The notes under the pieces: generated by a model | The model's input: only the letters and a program-made list of their open reading frames with translations | Told to the model about the DNA's origin: nothing | Databases searched by the model: none | Position numbers and translations under genes: made by a program | Assembly: GCA_034521835.1 (NCBI GenBank) | Contig: JAXHMA010000003.1 | Location: forward strand, 744,001-808,000 | Length of the DNA stretch: 64,000 nt | Source of the DNA: JAMQKA01 sp034521835 | GTDB taxonomy: Bacteria; Bacteroidota; Rhodothermia; Balneolales; Balneolaceae | Direction of reading: 5' to 3' | Shown: positions 8,911 through 18,028 of the stretch, one piece after another | How the letters are laid out: each line of letters opens with the position of its first letter | Numbering within the stretch: the first letter of the stretch is position 1

Positions 8911-10530
8911 ATGGAGCTACTACTAAATATTTGTATTTACTTACCGCTGGCGGGGATTGCTGCGATTCTTTTTACCCGTCATGAGAATGCTGTGAAGTGG
9001 ATCAGTCTGGTGACCACCAGCGTAGTTTTTTTCTTGTCTCTGCCGTTATTGTTTAATTTCAATATTGCAGGATCCGCCACCCCCCAATACCTGACCGTAG
9101 GTGAGCCGATTCTTAATGGGCTGGATATTAAATACCTGGTGGGTCTCGATGGTCTAAGCTTGTTGCTGTTTATGCTTACCACACTGTTTGGACCTATCGT
9201 CATTCTCTCTTCCTGGAGCTCCATCAGCAAACATCTGGCTGGATATTATTCCATGCTCCTTCTGCTGCAAACGGCCTCACTTGGTGTCTTTTCTTCGCTG
9301 GATCTTATCGTCTTCTACGTTTTCTTTGAGCTATCCCTGATCCCCATGTACTTTTTAATTGGAATATGGGGCGGAAAAGGGCGTATTCATGCAACAATCA
9401 AGTTTTTTGTGTATACGCTGGTGGGTTCACTGATTATGCTTATCGGGCTTATTTATGTAGGATATGATGCCGGTACATTCTTTACAGAATACAGTTTCAG
9501 TACCGACTGGAGATTCCTATCGAGCAGTGAATATCAGGTTGGACTTGTCGAGCAAACATGGCTGTTTCTCGCTTTTGCGCTGGCGTTTTGTATTAAGGTG
9601 CCGCTATTTCCCTTTCACACTTGGTTGCCGTATGCACACACAGAAGCACCCACAGCAGGGTCGGTTGTGCTGGCCGCCATTATGCTGAAGGTGGGTACGT
9701 ATGGTTTGCTGCGTGTTTGCCTGCCGCTTTTTCCCAACGCGTTTATAGAATTTGCTCCTTACATGGCAACGCTTGCGGTGATCGGAATTATTTATGGCGC
9801 GTTGGTAGCGATGGTACAAAAGGATGTAAAGAAGCTGGTTGCCTATTCTTCTGTGAGCCACCTTGGTTTTGTTGTACTCGGGTTATTCGCTTTCAATACC
9901 ATAGCAGTGCAGGGAGCCCTGATCCAAATGATTAACCATGGACTTTCTACCGGCGCACTCTTCTTGATTGTGGGAATGATTTATGATCGCCGACATACCC
10001 GCATGATTAAAGATTTTGGTGGAATTGCGAAAATTATTCCGGTATTTGCGGTCATGTTTATGATTTCAACACTGGCCTCCATAGGTTTGCCGGGGCTTAA
10101 CGGATTTATCGGTGAATTCCTGATATTGAATGGTTCCTTCCATTCAGAAGTTTTGGGTAGTTCAGCCTTTACTATTATAGCAGCAACAGGTGTTATCTTG
10201 GCGGCTGTATACATGCTCTGGATGTATCAGCGCGTAATGTTTGGCCCTGTTACCCATGATGAGAACAAAGGGCTGGTGGATCTAAACGCACGAGAAATTG
10301 GGCTGCTTGTACCGCTGGTATTATTTATGGTATGGATCGGAATTCGCCCGGTTGACTTCACACAGTATTCTGAAGCCCAGGTGACAGAACTAATTGAACG
10401 GTCTAAAGAAAAAAGTTTGGCTATAAAACAGAACGCTTCAAAGGAGAAACTTCCTGAATGGGCCAGCTCGCTGTATGATGTTACTTCGGCCTATGCATCA
10501 GAGTCCACTTCAGCAGAAGGATCTGAATGA
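8911..10530 (+). CDS. nuoM: NADH-quinone oxidoreductase subunit M
   Basis: Antiporter-like proton-pumping subunit of complex I, 539 aa. Family motifs: FYVFFELSLIPMYFLIGIWG (helix with the key Glu), KVPLFPFHTWLPYAHTEAPT and VAYSSVSHLGFVVLG. I chose the ATG at 8911 over the in-frame TTG at 8905. The C-terminus has a polar tail of about 50 residues rich in Ser and Glu after the last helix. phhB follows after 83 bp. Confidence 0.96.
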   Translation: MELLLNICIYLPLAGIAAILFTRHENAVKWISLVTTSVVFFLSLPLLFNFNIAGSATPQYLTVGEPILNGLDIKYLVGLDGLSLLLFMLTTLFGPIVILSSWSSISKHLAGYYSMLLLLQTASLGVFSSLDLIVFYVFFELSLIPMYFLIGIWGGKGRIHATIKFFVYTLVGSLIMLIGLIYVGYDAGTFFTEYSFSTDWRFLSSSEYQVGLVEQTWLFLAFALAFCIKVPLFPFHTWLPYAHTEAPTAGSVVLAAIMLKVGTYGLLRVCLPLFPNAFIEFAPYMATLAVIGIIYGALVAMVQKDVKKLVAYSSVSHLGFVVLGLFAFNTIAVQGALIQMINHGLSTGALFLIVGMIYDRRHTRMIKDFGGIAKIIPVFAVMFMISTLASIGLPGLNGFIGEFLILNGSFHSEVLGSSAFTIIAATGVILAAVYMLWMYQRVMFGPVTHDENKGLVDLNAREIGLLVPLVLFMVWIGIRPVDFTQYSEAQVTELIERSKEKSLAIKQNASKEKLPEWASSLYDVTSAYASESTSAEGSE

Positions 10531-10613
10531 AAATGAGTTTTCTGAAAATCTGATTAGCAGCAGATAGCTTTCTTTACATAAAAATCTGCAATTTAAACTA
10601 TACTATTACTATT

Positions 10614-10904
10614 ATGGCTACACCACTCTCAGAAGAAAAAATTAAAGATGCTCTTTCGGACCTGAATGAATGGAGCCATGAGGATGATAAACTTAAAAGG
10701 GATTATTCCTTTGATAACTTTCGTGATGCGATTGCCTTCATCAATCGAATTGCGTTCGAAGCGGAAGAACAGGTTCATCATCCAGAAATTTTTAATGTAT
10801 ACAACAGTGTCAGTATCGCCTTGAATACGCACGATGCCGGTGGCAAAGTCACCGAAAAAGATGTCAAACTGGCACAAAAAATTGAGTCACTGTTTAACGC
10901 GTAA
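10614..10904 (+). CDS. phhB: 4a-hydroxytetrahydrobiopterin dehydratase (pterin-4a-carbinolamine dehydratase)
   Basis: This enzyme dehydrates 4a-hydroxytetrahydropterin, recycling the cofactor of phenylalanine hydroxylase and similar pterin-dependent oxygenases. The 96-residue protein shows the family signature: EEQVHHPEIFNVYNSV (His55-His56-Pro57), then LNTHDAGG (His73) and a conserved TEKDVKLA. Its place is odd: it sits between nuoM and nuoN, with only 6 bp before nuoN, so it is cotranscribed with complex I. PTPS and FolE2 genes for making the pterin lie at 28.7-30.0 kb. Confidence 0.93.
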   Translation: MATPLSEEKIKDALSDLNEWSHEDDKLKRDYSFDNFRDAIAFINRIAFEAEEQVHHPEIFNVYNSVSIALNTHDAGGKVTEKDVKLAQKIESLFNA

Positions 10905-10910
10905 TAGCAC

Positions 10911-12359
10911 ATGAATTATCTACACGATTTGAGCGTATTTCTCCCTGGAGTTATCGTAGCACTGGCCGGTCTTGCTACCATACTTATCGATTCCTATAAA
11001 GATGATCACGGGGCGATTTTTGGCCTTTCGGTCTTCTCTATACTGGCAGCACTGGTCGTTTCTATCATGGATCTATTCGGTCCAATGGGAGAGGCGTTTT
11101 CCGGTATGATTCTGTACGGCGGAACTGCAGCTTTTGGGAGTACCATTATTTTATTAGGTACGCTTTTCTGTGTTCTTATTTCACGTGAATATCTGGATGC
11201 GGTCGATCATGAGTACGGCGAAGTGTATGCCCTCGTTTTATTTGCTACTACCGGCATGCTTGGCCTGGCCAGTGCCAACGACCTGATTATGATTTTTGTG
11301 GGGCTAGAAACGATGTCTATCTGCCTGTACATCTTGGCTGGTATCATCAACGAAGAAAAGATGGGGGCAGAGGCTTCTCTCAAGTACTTCTTGCTCGGTG
11401 CATTCTCCACCGGCTTTCTTTTGTACGGCATGGCCCTTTTATACGGAGCCACCGGAACAACCAGCCTGCCGGGTATTGCCGCTGCGGCCAGTAGTGATCT
11501 CCTGTTTCTTGCAGGTGCGGGTCTTTTATTAGTTGGATTCTTCTTTAAAATTTCGGCCGTTCCTTTTCATATGTGGACCCCGGATGTCTATCAGGGAACG
11601 CCCACCACGTTAACTGCCTATTTTGCGACGGCGTCGAAATCTGCGACCTTCGTTGCACTTATACTGGTTTTATCGCGCATGCTTCCGGAGAGTACAGCAA
11701 ATTGGTCGCAGGTTATATCAGTGATAGCCATTGCTACCATGATTTTGGGGAATATCATCGCCTTGGTGCAAGATAATGTTAAGCGGATGCTGGCGTACTC
11801 TAGTATCGCTCATGCTGGCTACCTGATGGTTGGCCTTGCTGCCGCTACTCCTGAAGGATACAGCGCGGTTCTCTACTATCTTCTTGCATACACACTAATG
11901 AATGTAGGCGCCTTTGGAGTAGTAGCGTTTTACGAACGACAAAAAGGGCTCGATTTTACTGATATAACCAACTATGCGGGACTTGGATTCAAGCGGCCTG
12001 CCATGGGCGTGATGCTCTCAATCTTTCTTTTCTCACTTGCAGGAATTCCGCCCTTTGTAGGATTTGTCGGTAAGTACCAGGTGTTTGCAGCCGCTGTAAA
12101 TGCAGATTTTATTGGTCTGGCAATAGTCGGCGTTCTCGCTAGTGCTGCCAGCGTCTACTACTACCTGCGCCCGATGGTGTACCTCTACATGCGCGAACCG
12201 CATAAGGACGTTCCATTGGTTCATGCGGGATGGATCTTTAAGACCAGCTTGATTGTATTAGCTATTCTCACCATTTATTTTGGAATTGCACCGGGTGGAA
12301 TTTCAGATCTGCTTAATTCCTACTACGCTGAGGGCTGGGCTTCTGTGACCAATCCTTAA
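10911..12359 (+). CDS. nuoN: NADH-quinone oxidoreductase subunit N
   Basis: Third antiporter-like subunit of complex I, 482 residues with about 14 helices. Motifs: LIMIFVGLETMSICLYILAG (helix with the key Glu), FKISAVPFHMWTPDVYQGTP with the conserved Lys, and RMLAYSSIAHAGYLMVGL. It closes the J-K-L-M-N block. No clear terminator follows; the next gene starts 100 bp downstream. Confidence 0.95.
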   Translation: MNYLHDLSVFLPGVIVALAGLATILIDSYKDDHGAIFGLSVFSILAALVVSIMDLFGPMGEAFSGMILYGGTAAFGSTIILLGTLFCVLISREYLDAVDHEYGEVYALVLFATTGMLGLASANDLIMIFVGLETMSICLYILAGIINEEKMGAEASLKYFLLGAFSTGFLLYGMALLYGATGTTSLPGIAAAASSDLLFLAGAGLLLVGFFFKISAVPFHMWTPDVYQGTPTTLTAYFATASKSATFVALILVLSRMLPESTANWSQVISVIAIATMILGNIIALVQDNVKRMLAYSSIAHAGYLMVGLAAATPEGYSAVLYYLLAYTLMNVGAFGVVAFYERQKGLDFTDITNYAGLGFKRPAMGVMLSIFLFSLAGIPPFVGFVGKYQVFAAAVNADFIGLAIVGVLASAASVYYYLRPMVYLYMREPHKDVPLVHAGWIFKTSLIVLAILTIYFGIAPGGISDLLNSYYAEGWASVTNP

Positions 12360-12461
12360 TCGGTATCTTGTGATTTTTCTTGGCGGGAAGAGGAGGGCGA
12401 AACAATTTCCTTATGCCATCCGTTAAGACCGTATCTATCCACAATAAATTTTTAAAATGTG

Positions 12462-12959
12462 ATGCGGTTTTCTCAATATACATTTTATGCGTTCGTGGTT
12501 TTATGTACTGCTTTTCTATTGCTGAACTGTAGCGTATCAGGTGGGCAAGGCACTGATTTGGTAAATATTGAGTCAGAGACTGTTCAATATGGGGATGAGA
12601 TATTATTTCACTTTGAAAACACCACTGAAGACACCGTCGTGGTATTAACCACCGGATGTGGAACTAAATCGGAGAATTTTTTACCCAGCTTTGTTATCGA
12701 AAAACGGAAAAATCTAGAATGGATCGAGGCAGGAGCTCCCAATTGTATAGCGATTGCTACACCGCCCATGAAGTTAGCTCCTGGCGGCTCGGAATCTGTT
12801 CAAGTTCCTGCAGACCTTGGCTTGGAGAAATCTACGATACCCGGATCATTTCGATATGTTTTTGATATTCGATATTTGAGGAAGGGGGGCTATCCGGTAG
12901 ATACAAGATTACCCATGGAGCAACGAATATCACCTGCTTTCAGGATTATGGGTGAATAA
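12462..12959 (+). CDS. Putative lipoprotein, unknown function
   Basis: The protein has 165 residues from the ATG at 12462 (a GTG lies one codon upstream). It starts with a lipoprotein signal, hydrophobic to residue 22 and then Cys23 in the lipobox LLNC. The mature part looks like an all-beta domain: alternating hydrophobic strands, a pair of Cys (TTGCGTKSENF and APNCIA) that may form a disulfide, and a closing strand FDIRYLRKGGYPVDTRLP. This resembles immunoglobulin-like domains of secreted proteins, but I cannot name a family. Confidence 0.7.
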   Translation: MRFSQYTFYAFVVLCTAFLLLNCSVSGGQGTDLVNIESETVQYGDEILFHFENTTEDTVVVLTTGCGTKSENFLPSFVIEKRKNLEWIEAGAPNCIAIATPPMKLAPGGSESVQVPADLGLEKSTIPGSFRYVFDIRYLRKGGYPVDTRLPMEQRISPAFRIMGE

Positions 12960-12980
12960 AGTCGGATCACCAGGGAGAGA

Positions 12981-13207
12981 TTACTGTGCTTGAAAAGGAC
13001 CTGTTTCCTGTACTTTAACCGGGACTCCATCTACCTCCCGGGAAATCTTTTGCGCATCTTTTGTTCATCTTCACTTACCGATATGATAATGCCGATCTCA
13101 CCCTCCCCAATAAGGCCCACACCAACTGCAGTGACGCCATTCACAGAGAGCCAGTTTTTTTCATTTTCTTTTTTAACACGTCGTGCCTTTTCTGTTGATT
13201 CACTCAT
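12981..13207 (-). pseudogene. Stand-alone copy of the N-terminal domain of the neighbouring trypsin-like protein (frameshifted as read)
   Basis: The ATG at 13207 opens a 58-codon frame that stops at 13031. A single missing base in the A-run near 13060 would join it to a second frame ending at a TAA at 12983, giving about 76 residues. The product matches the upstream protease's N-terminal region: NGVTAVGVGL against PNVVATGIGY, then IISVSEDEQ against IICSVEIKK. The junction REVDGVPVKVQETGPFQAQ aligns with STIDDVSTDVVPSGPFVARQ, and the small protein ends exactly where the protease domain would begin. It lies 87 bp downstream of the protease gene on the same strand. Possible trans-acting propeptide or inhibitor; function unproven. 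Confidence 0.6.
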
Positions 13208-13294
13208 TTTATTGACTTGGATTGGTAATCAATGGTAATTTTTATCGAAACAGTTGACCACAGGTGCGCCTCCATACAATATCTGGTATATTTC

Positions 13295-14317
13295 CTAATC
13301 GGGTAATGTTACGCCCAGGGCGTTGAATACATCCCCAATCGGGTTGATAATGGTAGCGGTATCACTTCCCGCAAAAAGAAGTCCTACCAGGTTATTGTCA
13401 TTGTCGAGCACTGCGGAGCCGCTGTCTCCACCTTGGCTCATGGCCCCCGCTATAAGCTGATCTACAAAGGTTGCTACTTTATTGGAGCCATAATTTACGC
13501 GCACGGTTACATCAATCTGTTCGATGGTTCCAGTGGTGAATTCCGTAGTACGCCCGCTCTTTTTCACCGCCATTCCCAGCTCGGCCTCACGCGTTCCTGA
13601 TATTTGTCCAATCTCCATGATTGTGTTTTCGACGTCGTCGGTATCAAGCGGTTCCGCGATTGCCGCATCTACTCGGTTCTCCTCCTGTTGTATTCGATAT
13701 GGTTTCATACGCACGCCGCTGCCAACTCCCGAGGCCAGTGCATTCAAGATTGAAGCCAAGAAATTGGAGGTAACGCACCCTCCATTACCTCCTCCATTTC
13801 CCTCATCTCCTTCAAAATAGATAGGCACAAATTCACTCAAAGTCGCAATCTGATCTTGTGGATTCCGCCCGCCATCAATAGGACCCGGCTGCAGGATCGC
13901 ATCGCCTATTTCAGCTTCATTACTGTTTGCAAGCACGTGATTATTCGATAAAATATAGAGCGTGTTGTTTTTTTGGACTAGGCATCCCAGCGTACCTGCT
14001 GTAATGTCTTTATGGCCAATACTTACTCCACCAGGGGCAGGTCGGAATCGCCCGGTTGGATTTTGCCTGGCAACAAAAGGACCAGAGGGCACGACATCTG
14101 TAGATACATCGTCTATCGTTGAAGGAATGACATCATTCGGCCCCAGTTTTTTCAGATCTTTTTTGATCTCTACAGAACAGATAATCCCCAGCTCTTTAGT
14201 TTTTACGCCCTCTCTCTTCTTGTACCCAATGCCGGTAGCCACAACGTTGGGCTTGTCCATCAGCATGGCGCGTTGCTCTTTTAGTTTGCTCCGAATGGCC
14301 TCTAAATCTGAACTCAT
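13295..14317 (-). CDS. Trypsin-like serine peptidase-fold protein
   Basis: A 340-residue protein without a signal peptide. Residues 1-90 form a small domain (PNVVATGIGYKK ... PSGPFVARQ). From about 95 on it is a chymotrypsin-fold protease: catalytic His127 in SNNHVLA, Asp217 in RVDAAIAE and Ser299 in QGGDSGSAVL, so the triad is complete. Gly-rich GDEGNGGGNGG at 170-180 is a loop insertion. The absence of a secretion signal and an intact triad suggest a cytoplasmic or conditionally released protease. The substrate is unknown. The mini-gene downstream carries a second copy of the N-domain. Confidence 0.8.
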   Translation of the reverse strand: MSSDLEAIRSKLKEQRAMLMDKPNVVATGIGYKKREGVKTKELGIICSVEIKKDLKKLGPNDVIPSTIDDVSTDVVPSGPFVARQNPTGRFRPAPGGVSIGHKDITAGTLGCLVQKNNTLYILSNNHVLANSNEAEIGDAILQPGPIDGGRNPQDQIATLSEFVPIYFEGDEGNGGGNGGCVTSNFLASILNALASGVGSGVRMKPYRIQQEENRVDAAIAEPLDTDDVENTIMEIGQISGTREAELGMAVKKSGRTTEFTTGTIEQIDVTVRVNYGSNKVATFVDQLIAGAMSQGGDSGSAVLDNDNNLVGLLFAGSDTATIINPIGDVFNALGVTLPD

Positions 14318-14664
14318 AACTGGATCCTTTGTATATGTTTATATTAATCAGCACAAGGTTAAGTCATTTGTAAAAGAATGAAGTAGATATATTATATTTA
14401 TAAATGTAATAAAATTAATTATTTAAGGTATTTATTATTTTACTGATTATAAGTTGGATGATGTGGTCTGCTTTAGCTGGATCAAAGGTCGGGAAGAGTG
14501 CACGCAGGCAGTTTAAATGATTGGATTTCCTCACAAAAAGCCCTATTATTGCAGGCCTGTTTGTTATACAACATTTGCGTATCGTATGACAAGCGTAACC
14601 TGCTGATCGGCATAAATGTCAGGTCGGCTGTTTTCAACGAAAACAACCAAAGGAAACATATCAA
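14318..14664 (+). promoter_or_regulatory. Intergenic region and probable leader of the rpsF operon
   Basis: The first 120 bp are extremely AT-rich (promoter region of the divergent genes). The last 80 bp before rpsF can fold into two hairpins: ACCTG 14598-14602 with CAGGT 14620-14624, and GTTTTC-AAC-GAAAAC at 14630-14644, ending 20 bp before the ATG. In many bacteria the S6-S18 dimer binds such a leader to repress its own operon. The position fits, but I cannot confirm the specific motif. Confidence 0.35.
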
Positions 14665-15048
14665 ATGAGTAAAAATTATTACGAGCTTACCTATATAGTA
14701 AATCCAGTACTGGAGGACGACCAGTTTAAGGAGATTGTCACCAAGTTCACCGAGTTTATCAACGACAACGGTGGAGAGATTGACGAGATTGATGAATGGG
14801 GCATCCGCAAGTTTGAGCATGAAATGGATGGCAAAAACAGCGGGTATTACATCAATGTATATTTTGATGGTCCCGGCGATCTTATTGAAAAGCTGGAACG
14901 TCAGCTTCGCCTCGATGATAACGTGTTACGGTACCTCACCCTGAAATACGATGCCAAGATGCTTCGCCACAGAGAGCAACAGAAAAAAGGCACCGTACCC
15001 AACGTGTTTGCGCAAGAACATGAACAAGAAGAAGAGGAAGAAGATTAA
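14665..15048 (+). CDS. rpsF: 30S ribosomal protein S6
   Basis: S6 binds S18 and 16S rRNA on the platform of the 30S subunit. Typical start YYELTYIVNPVLEDDQFKEI, the conserved EWGIRKFEHEMDGKNSGYY and the strand LRYLTLKYD. Length 127 aa including an acidic tail (HEQEEEEED), as is common. First gene of the conserved rpsF-rpsR-rplI operon. Confidence 0.97.
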   Translation: MSKNYYELTYIVNPVLEDDQFKEIVTKFTEFINDNGGEIDEIDEWGIRKFEHEMDGKNSGYYINVYFDGPGDLIEKLERQLRLDDNVLRYLTLKYDAKMLRHREQQKKGTVPNVFAQEHEQEEEEED

Positions 15049-15117
15049 CCACAACCGCTTTCCGTTGCTTTCATGCACTTGAGGCAGCGGTGACAATGAA
15101 AAACGATTTACAATATT

Positions 15118-15369
15118 ATGATTAAGAATCCATCACATCCGAAGAAAGGCCAAATAAGAACGCGTGAATGCAAGTTCAGCAAGGCCGGAATTGAATACAT
15201 AGACTACAAAGACACTGAATTGCTGCAGCGGTTCATGAACGACCAGGGAAAAATTTTACCTCGTCGTGTTACGGGAACCAGCGCCAAATATCAGCGTCAG
15301 CTGGCCACAGCTATCAAGCGGGCTCGTTTTCTCGGTCTGATTCCATATGTAGCAGAAAATCTTAGATAA
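15118..15369 (+). CDS. rpsR: 30S ribosomal protein S18
   Basis: S18 pairs with S6 on the small subunit. The 83-residue protein has the family core: YIDYKDTELLQRFMNDQGKI, LPRRVTGTSAKYQRQLATAI and KRARFLGLIPYV. It has no zinc-binding cysteines beyond a single Cys18, so this is the zinc-independent form. 15 bp separate it from rplI. Confidence 0.97.
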   Translation: MIKNPSHPKKGQIRTRECKFSKAGIEYIDYKDTELLQRFMNDQGKILPRRVTGTSAKYQRQLATAIKRARFLGLIPYVAENLR

Positions 15370-15384
15370 GAAAGGATTGTATCT

Positions 15385-15840
15385 ATGCCTAAACAGATGA
15401 AGTTAATCTTAAAAGAAGATGTTGAAAAGCTGGGTGACGCCGGCGATGTAGTCGAAGTGAAGCCAGGATATGGCCGGAATTATCTTATCCCGCAAGGTAA
15501 AGCAGAAATCGCTTCTCCCGGGGCGCTCAAGCAACTTCAGCTTATAAAAGAGAAAGCTGAACGGCGCGCTGAACTTACCGTTGAAAAAGCACAGGAGATG
15601 GCAGAGCGACTTGAAACGACATCGGTCACCATTCCTGTTACTGTAGGAGAAGATGAGAAAATTCATGGTTCTGTGACCAATCAGGATATTGCAGATGCGC
15701 TCGCAGAACGTGATATTGATATTGACAAGCGTAAGATCTCGCTTGATCAAGACATCAGTACTCTTGGAGAATATACGGCTACCATTAACTTAATCAGTGA
15801 GATCAAAACACAAATTAAAGTTTGGGTAGTCAAAGAATAA
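15385..15840 (+). CDS. rplI: 50S ribosomal protein L9
   Basis: L9 stabilises the L1 stalk base on the 50S subunit. The N-domain reads MKLILKEDVEKLGDAGDVVEV and VKPGYGRNYLIPQGKA, then a long connecting helix (residues about 45-80) and the C-domain KIHGSVTNQDIADAL. Length 151 aa is normal. Last gene of the operon. Confidence 0.97.
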   Translation: MPKQMKLILKEDVEKLGDAGDVVEVKPGYGRNYLIPQGKAEIASPGALKQLQLIKEKAERRAELTVEKAQEMAERLETTSVTIPVTVGEDEKIHGSVTNQDIADALAERDIDIDKRKISLDQDISTLGEYTATINLISEIKTQIKVWVVKE

Positions 15841-15883
15841 ATGCCAGCTGTTTTGGGTTAGTACCAAAACATAATCGACTACC

Positions 15884-17890
15884 ATGGATAAAACTTTAAA
15901 ACCGTTTCTTTTGGGGATTGCACTTTTGGTGTTATCCCCATTTTATATTCAGGCCCAAATGCTCGATCCGGTTTCCCTGGAGATTACCGAAAGCCCGGAA
16001 ACCGTAAAAGCGGGAGAGGTCTTTGAAATTACCGTCAAAGCCACCATTGATGGTAAATGGCATCTTTATTCAATAAACAACGATCCCGATGCTGGTCCTT
16101 ATCCCACCCAGTTTTCGTCAGCTAACGGTCAATTAGCCATTGCCGGAGAGGTAAGCGAGTCGGAACCATCCATAGAATATGATCCAAATTTTGATACGGA
16201 ACTTGGCTGGCACACCTCCCAGGCTATATTCACGATTCCGCTTGCTTTCAAGAGCGATGTTTCTGGCAGCTCCATGATTGACCTGGAGGCACTGTACCAG
16301 GTATGTGATGACAAATCCTGCCTTCCTCCAAAGAAAAAATCGGTCACCAAAGGCATATCAATAGCTGGAGTTGCCTCCCAACCCTATACGGATTTTTCAG
16401 AATCAAGCAGTGATCAGGCCGCCGGGACTGCGTCTGCAGGGGAGGGCTCATCCCAAGAGGAATCAGCTGAAATTAACCAGGGCGGTAATCAGCCATCCAC
16501 CAGTGGATATACCGCAGGTGGATTCCTCTCGTTTATCTGGATAGCGTTGACAGCCGGGTTTGCCGCGCTGCTTACCCCATGCGTTTTTCCAATGATACCG
16601 CTAACGGTATCCTTCTTTTCTAAGCAAAAAGAGGGGAAAACGCGCAGAGCGGTGGGGCAAGCGCTACTTTTCGGCTTTGCTATTGTTGCCACGTTTACTA
16701 TTCTGGGGGCTTTACTGGCTGCAGTAATTGGAGCCTCGGGTGCCAACCAGTTTGCAGCAAATCCGTGGATCAATTTGTTTATCGGTGTAACCCTGATCGT
16801 CTTTGCCATGAGCCTGCTGGGGATGTTTGAGCTCCGGCTGCCCTATCAACTTACAAACTGGCTGAATAAAAAAAGTAACGAAAGTTCAGGTATTGCCGGT
16901 GTTTTGTTTATGGCTTTGACGATTAGCGCTGTCTCGTTCTCCTGCACAGCTCCATTTGTAGGCGGCGTGCTGGCGGCAACTACCGGTGGGGAATGGTTTT
17001 ATCCGATCATCGGCATGATGGGGTTTTCTGCGGCATTTGCGTCTCCTTTCGTTCTTTTCGCACTTTTTCCGCGCTGGCTGGAATCCCTTCCTCAAAGTGG
17101 ATCCTGGATGAATATCGTGAAGGTATTACTCGGATTCATTGAATTGGCGGCAGCCTTTAAATTTATCTCCAATGCGGATCTCGTGTGGGACTGGGGTATC
17201 GTTTCTCGTCCACTGGCGATTGCCGCCTGGATTACTATCTTCTTTTTAGCAGGCTTGTATGTCATCGGAACCTACTCCCTTAAGCACGAGGATAAACCCG
17301 AACAGATCAGCACCGGGAGATTGCTGCTTGCCATGCCTTTCTTATTATTCAGTTTCTATTTAATACCAGGTTTACTCGGTGCATCTCTTGGGATTTGGGA
17401 CGCTTGGTTACCACCAAAACAAGCCACAGATGTGAGCGTGGTCTACTCTATCGCGCAGAGAGGAGGCGTCAACAGTAATAATTCGGCGCAGATGGAGGAT
17501 TGGTCCGACAACTATCAAGCCTCCTTAGAAAAAGCCAAGCAGGCCGGAGAACCCGTTTTTATCGATTTTACCGGCTATACCTGTACAAACTGCAGGGCAA
17601 TGGAGACCAACGTTTTTCCATTGCAAGAAATACAAAAGCGATTTGGAAAAATGGAAAAAGTTCGCCTATATACGGATGATGGAGTTGATGGGCCAAAAAA
17701 CCAAAAATTTCAATTCCAATTAACGGGGACAGTTGCCTTGCCGACATATACAATTGTTGATCCTTATACGGGAAAAATACTTGATCAACTGGTGGGATAT
17801 GCAAGCAAGGAAAAATTCAAGCAATTTTTAGACCGTGGACTAAACAGGTTCGTACCTGAATCCAGTGGAACAACAGCTTCCGTTAATTAG
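15884..17890 (+). CDS. dsbD: Thiol:disulfide interchange protein DsbD
   Basis: DsbD carries electrons from cytoplasmic thioredoxin across the inner membrane to periplasmic reductases. All three parts are present in 668 residues. After a signal peptide (to about residue 24), the N-terminal domain has Cys141 and Cys146 in YQVCDDKSCLPP. About eight helices from residue 215 hold the membrane pair Cys233 (TPCVFPM) and Cys354 (SFSCTAPF). A C-terminal thioredoxin domain has C567-T-N-C570. A Ser/Glu-rich linker lies at about 170-210. The same strand carries the preceding ribosomal genes, but the function is unrelated. Confidence 0.95.
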   Translation: MDKTLKPFLLGIALLVLSPFYIQAQMLDPVSLEITESPETVKAGEVFEITVKATIDGKWHLYSINNDPDAGPYPTQFSSANGQLAIAGEVSESEPSIEYDPNFDTELGWHTSQAIFTIPLAFKSDVSGSSMIDLEALYQVCDDKSCLPPKKKSVTKGISIAGVASQPYTDFSESSSDQAAGTASAGEGSSQEESAEINQGGNQPSTSGYTAGGFLSFIWIALTAGFAALLTPCVFPMIPLTVSFFSKQKEGKTRRAVGQALLFGFAIVATFTILGALLAAVIGASGANQFAANPWINLFIGVTLIVFAMSLLGMFELRLPYQLTNWLNKKSNESSGIAGVLFMALTISAVSFSCTAPFVGGVLAATTGGEWFYPIIGMMGFSAAFASPFVLFALFPRWLESLPQSGSWMNIVKVLLGFIELAAAFKFISNADLVWDWGIVSRPLAIAAWITIFFLAGLYVIGTYSLKHEDKPEQISTGRLLLAMPFLLFSFYLIPGLLGASLGIWDAWLPPKQATDVSVVYSIAQRGGVNSNNSAQMEDWSDNYQASLEKAKQAGEPVFIDFTGYTCTNCRAMETNVFPLQEIQKRFGKMEKVRLYTDDGVDGPKNQKFQFQLTGTVALPTYTIVDPYTGKILDQLVGYASKEKFKQFLDRGLNRFVPESSGTTASVN

Positions 17891-17946
17891 CAGAATTGTA
17901 AATCCTTTTTAACATCGGTCTAAATTGAAATTAGTGCCCTTGTTAT

Positions 17947-17980
17947 TTTGACATTTAAATCAAAATGATCTATAATTTTG
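17947..17980 (+). promoter_or_regulatory. Promoter of the exbB operon
   Basis: TTTG (17947-17950), a 22-bp spacer and TAATTTTG (17973-17980) fit the Bacteroidetes promoter pattern. The exbB start is 48 bp downstream. Confidence 0.5.
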
Positions 17981-18028
17981 CATCTTTGTAAGCCCAAAAA
18001 AATTTAAATATATAATCGGAGTAATCGT

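Noticed and set aside
12990..13238. Plus-strand frame of 82 codons
   Set aside because: Shadow of the minus-strand mini-gene; low-complexity and no recognisable fold.
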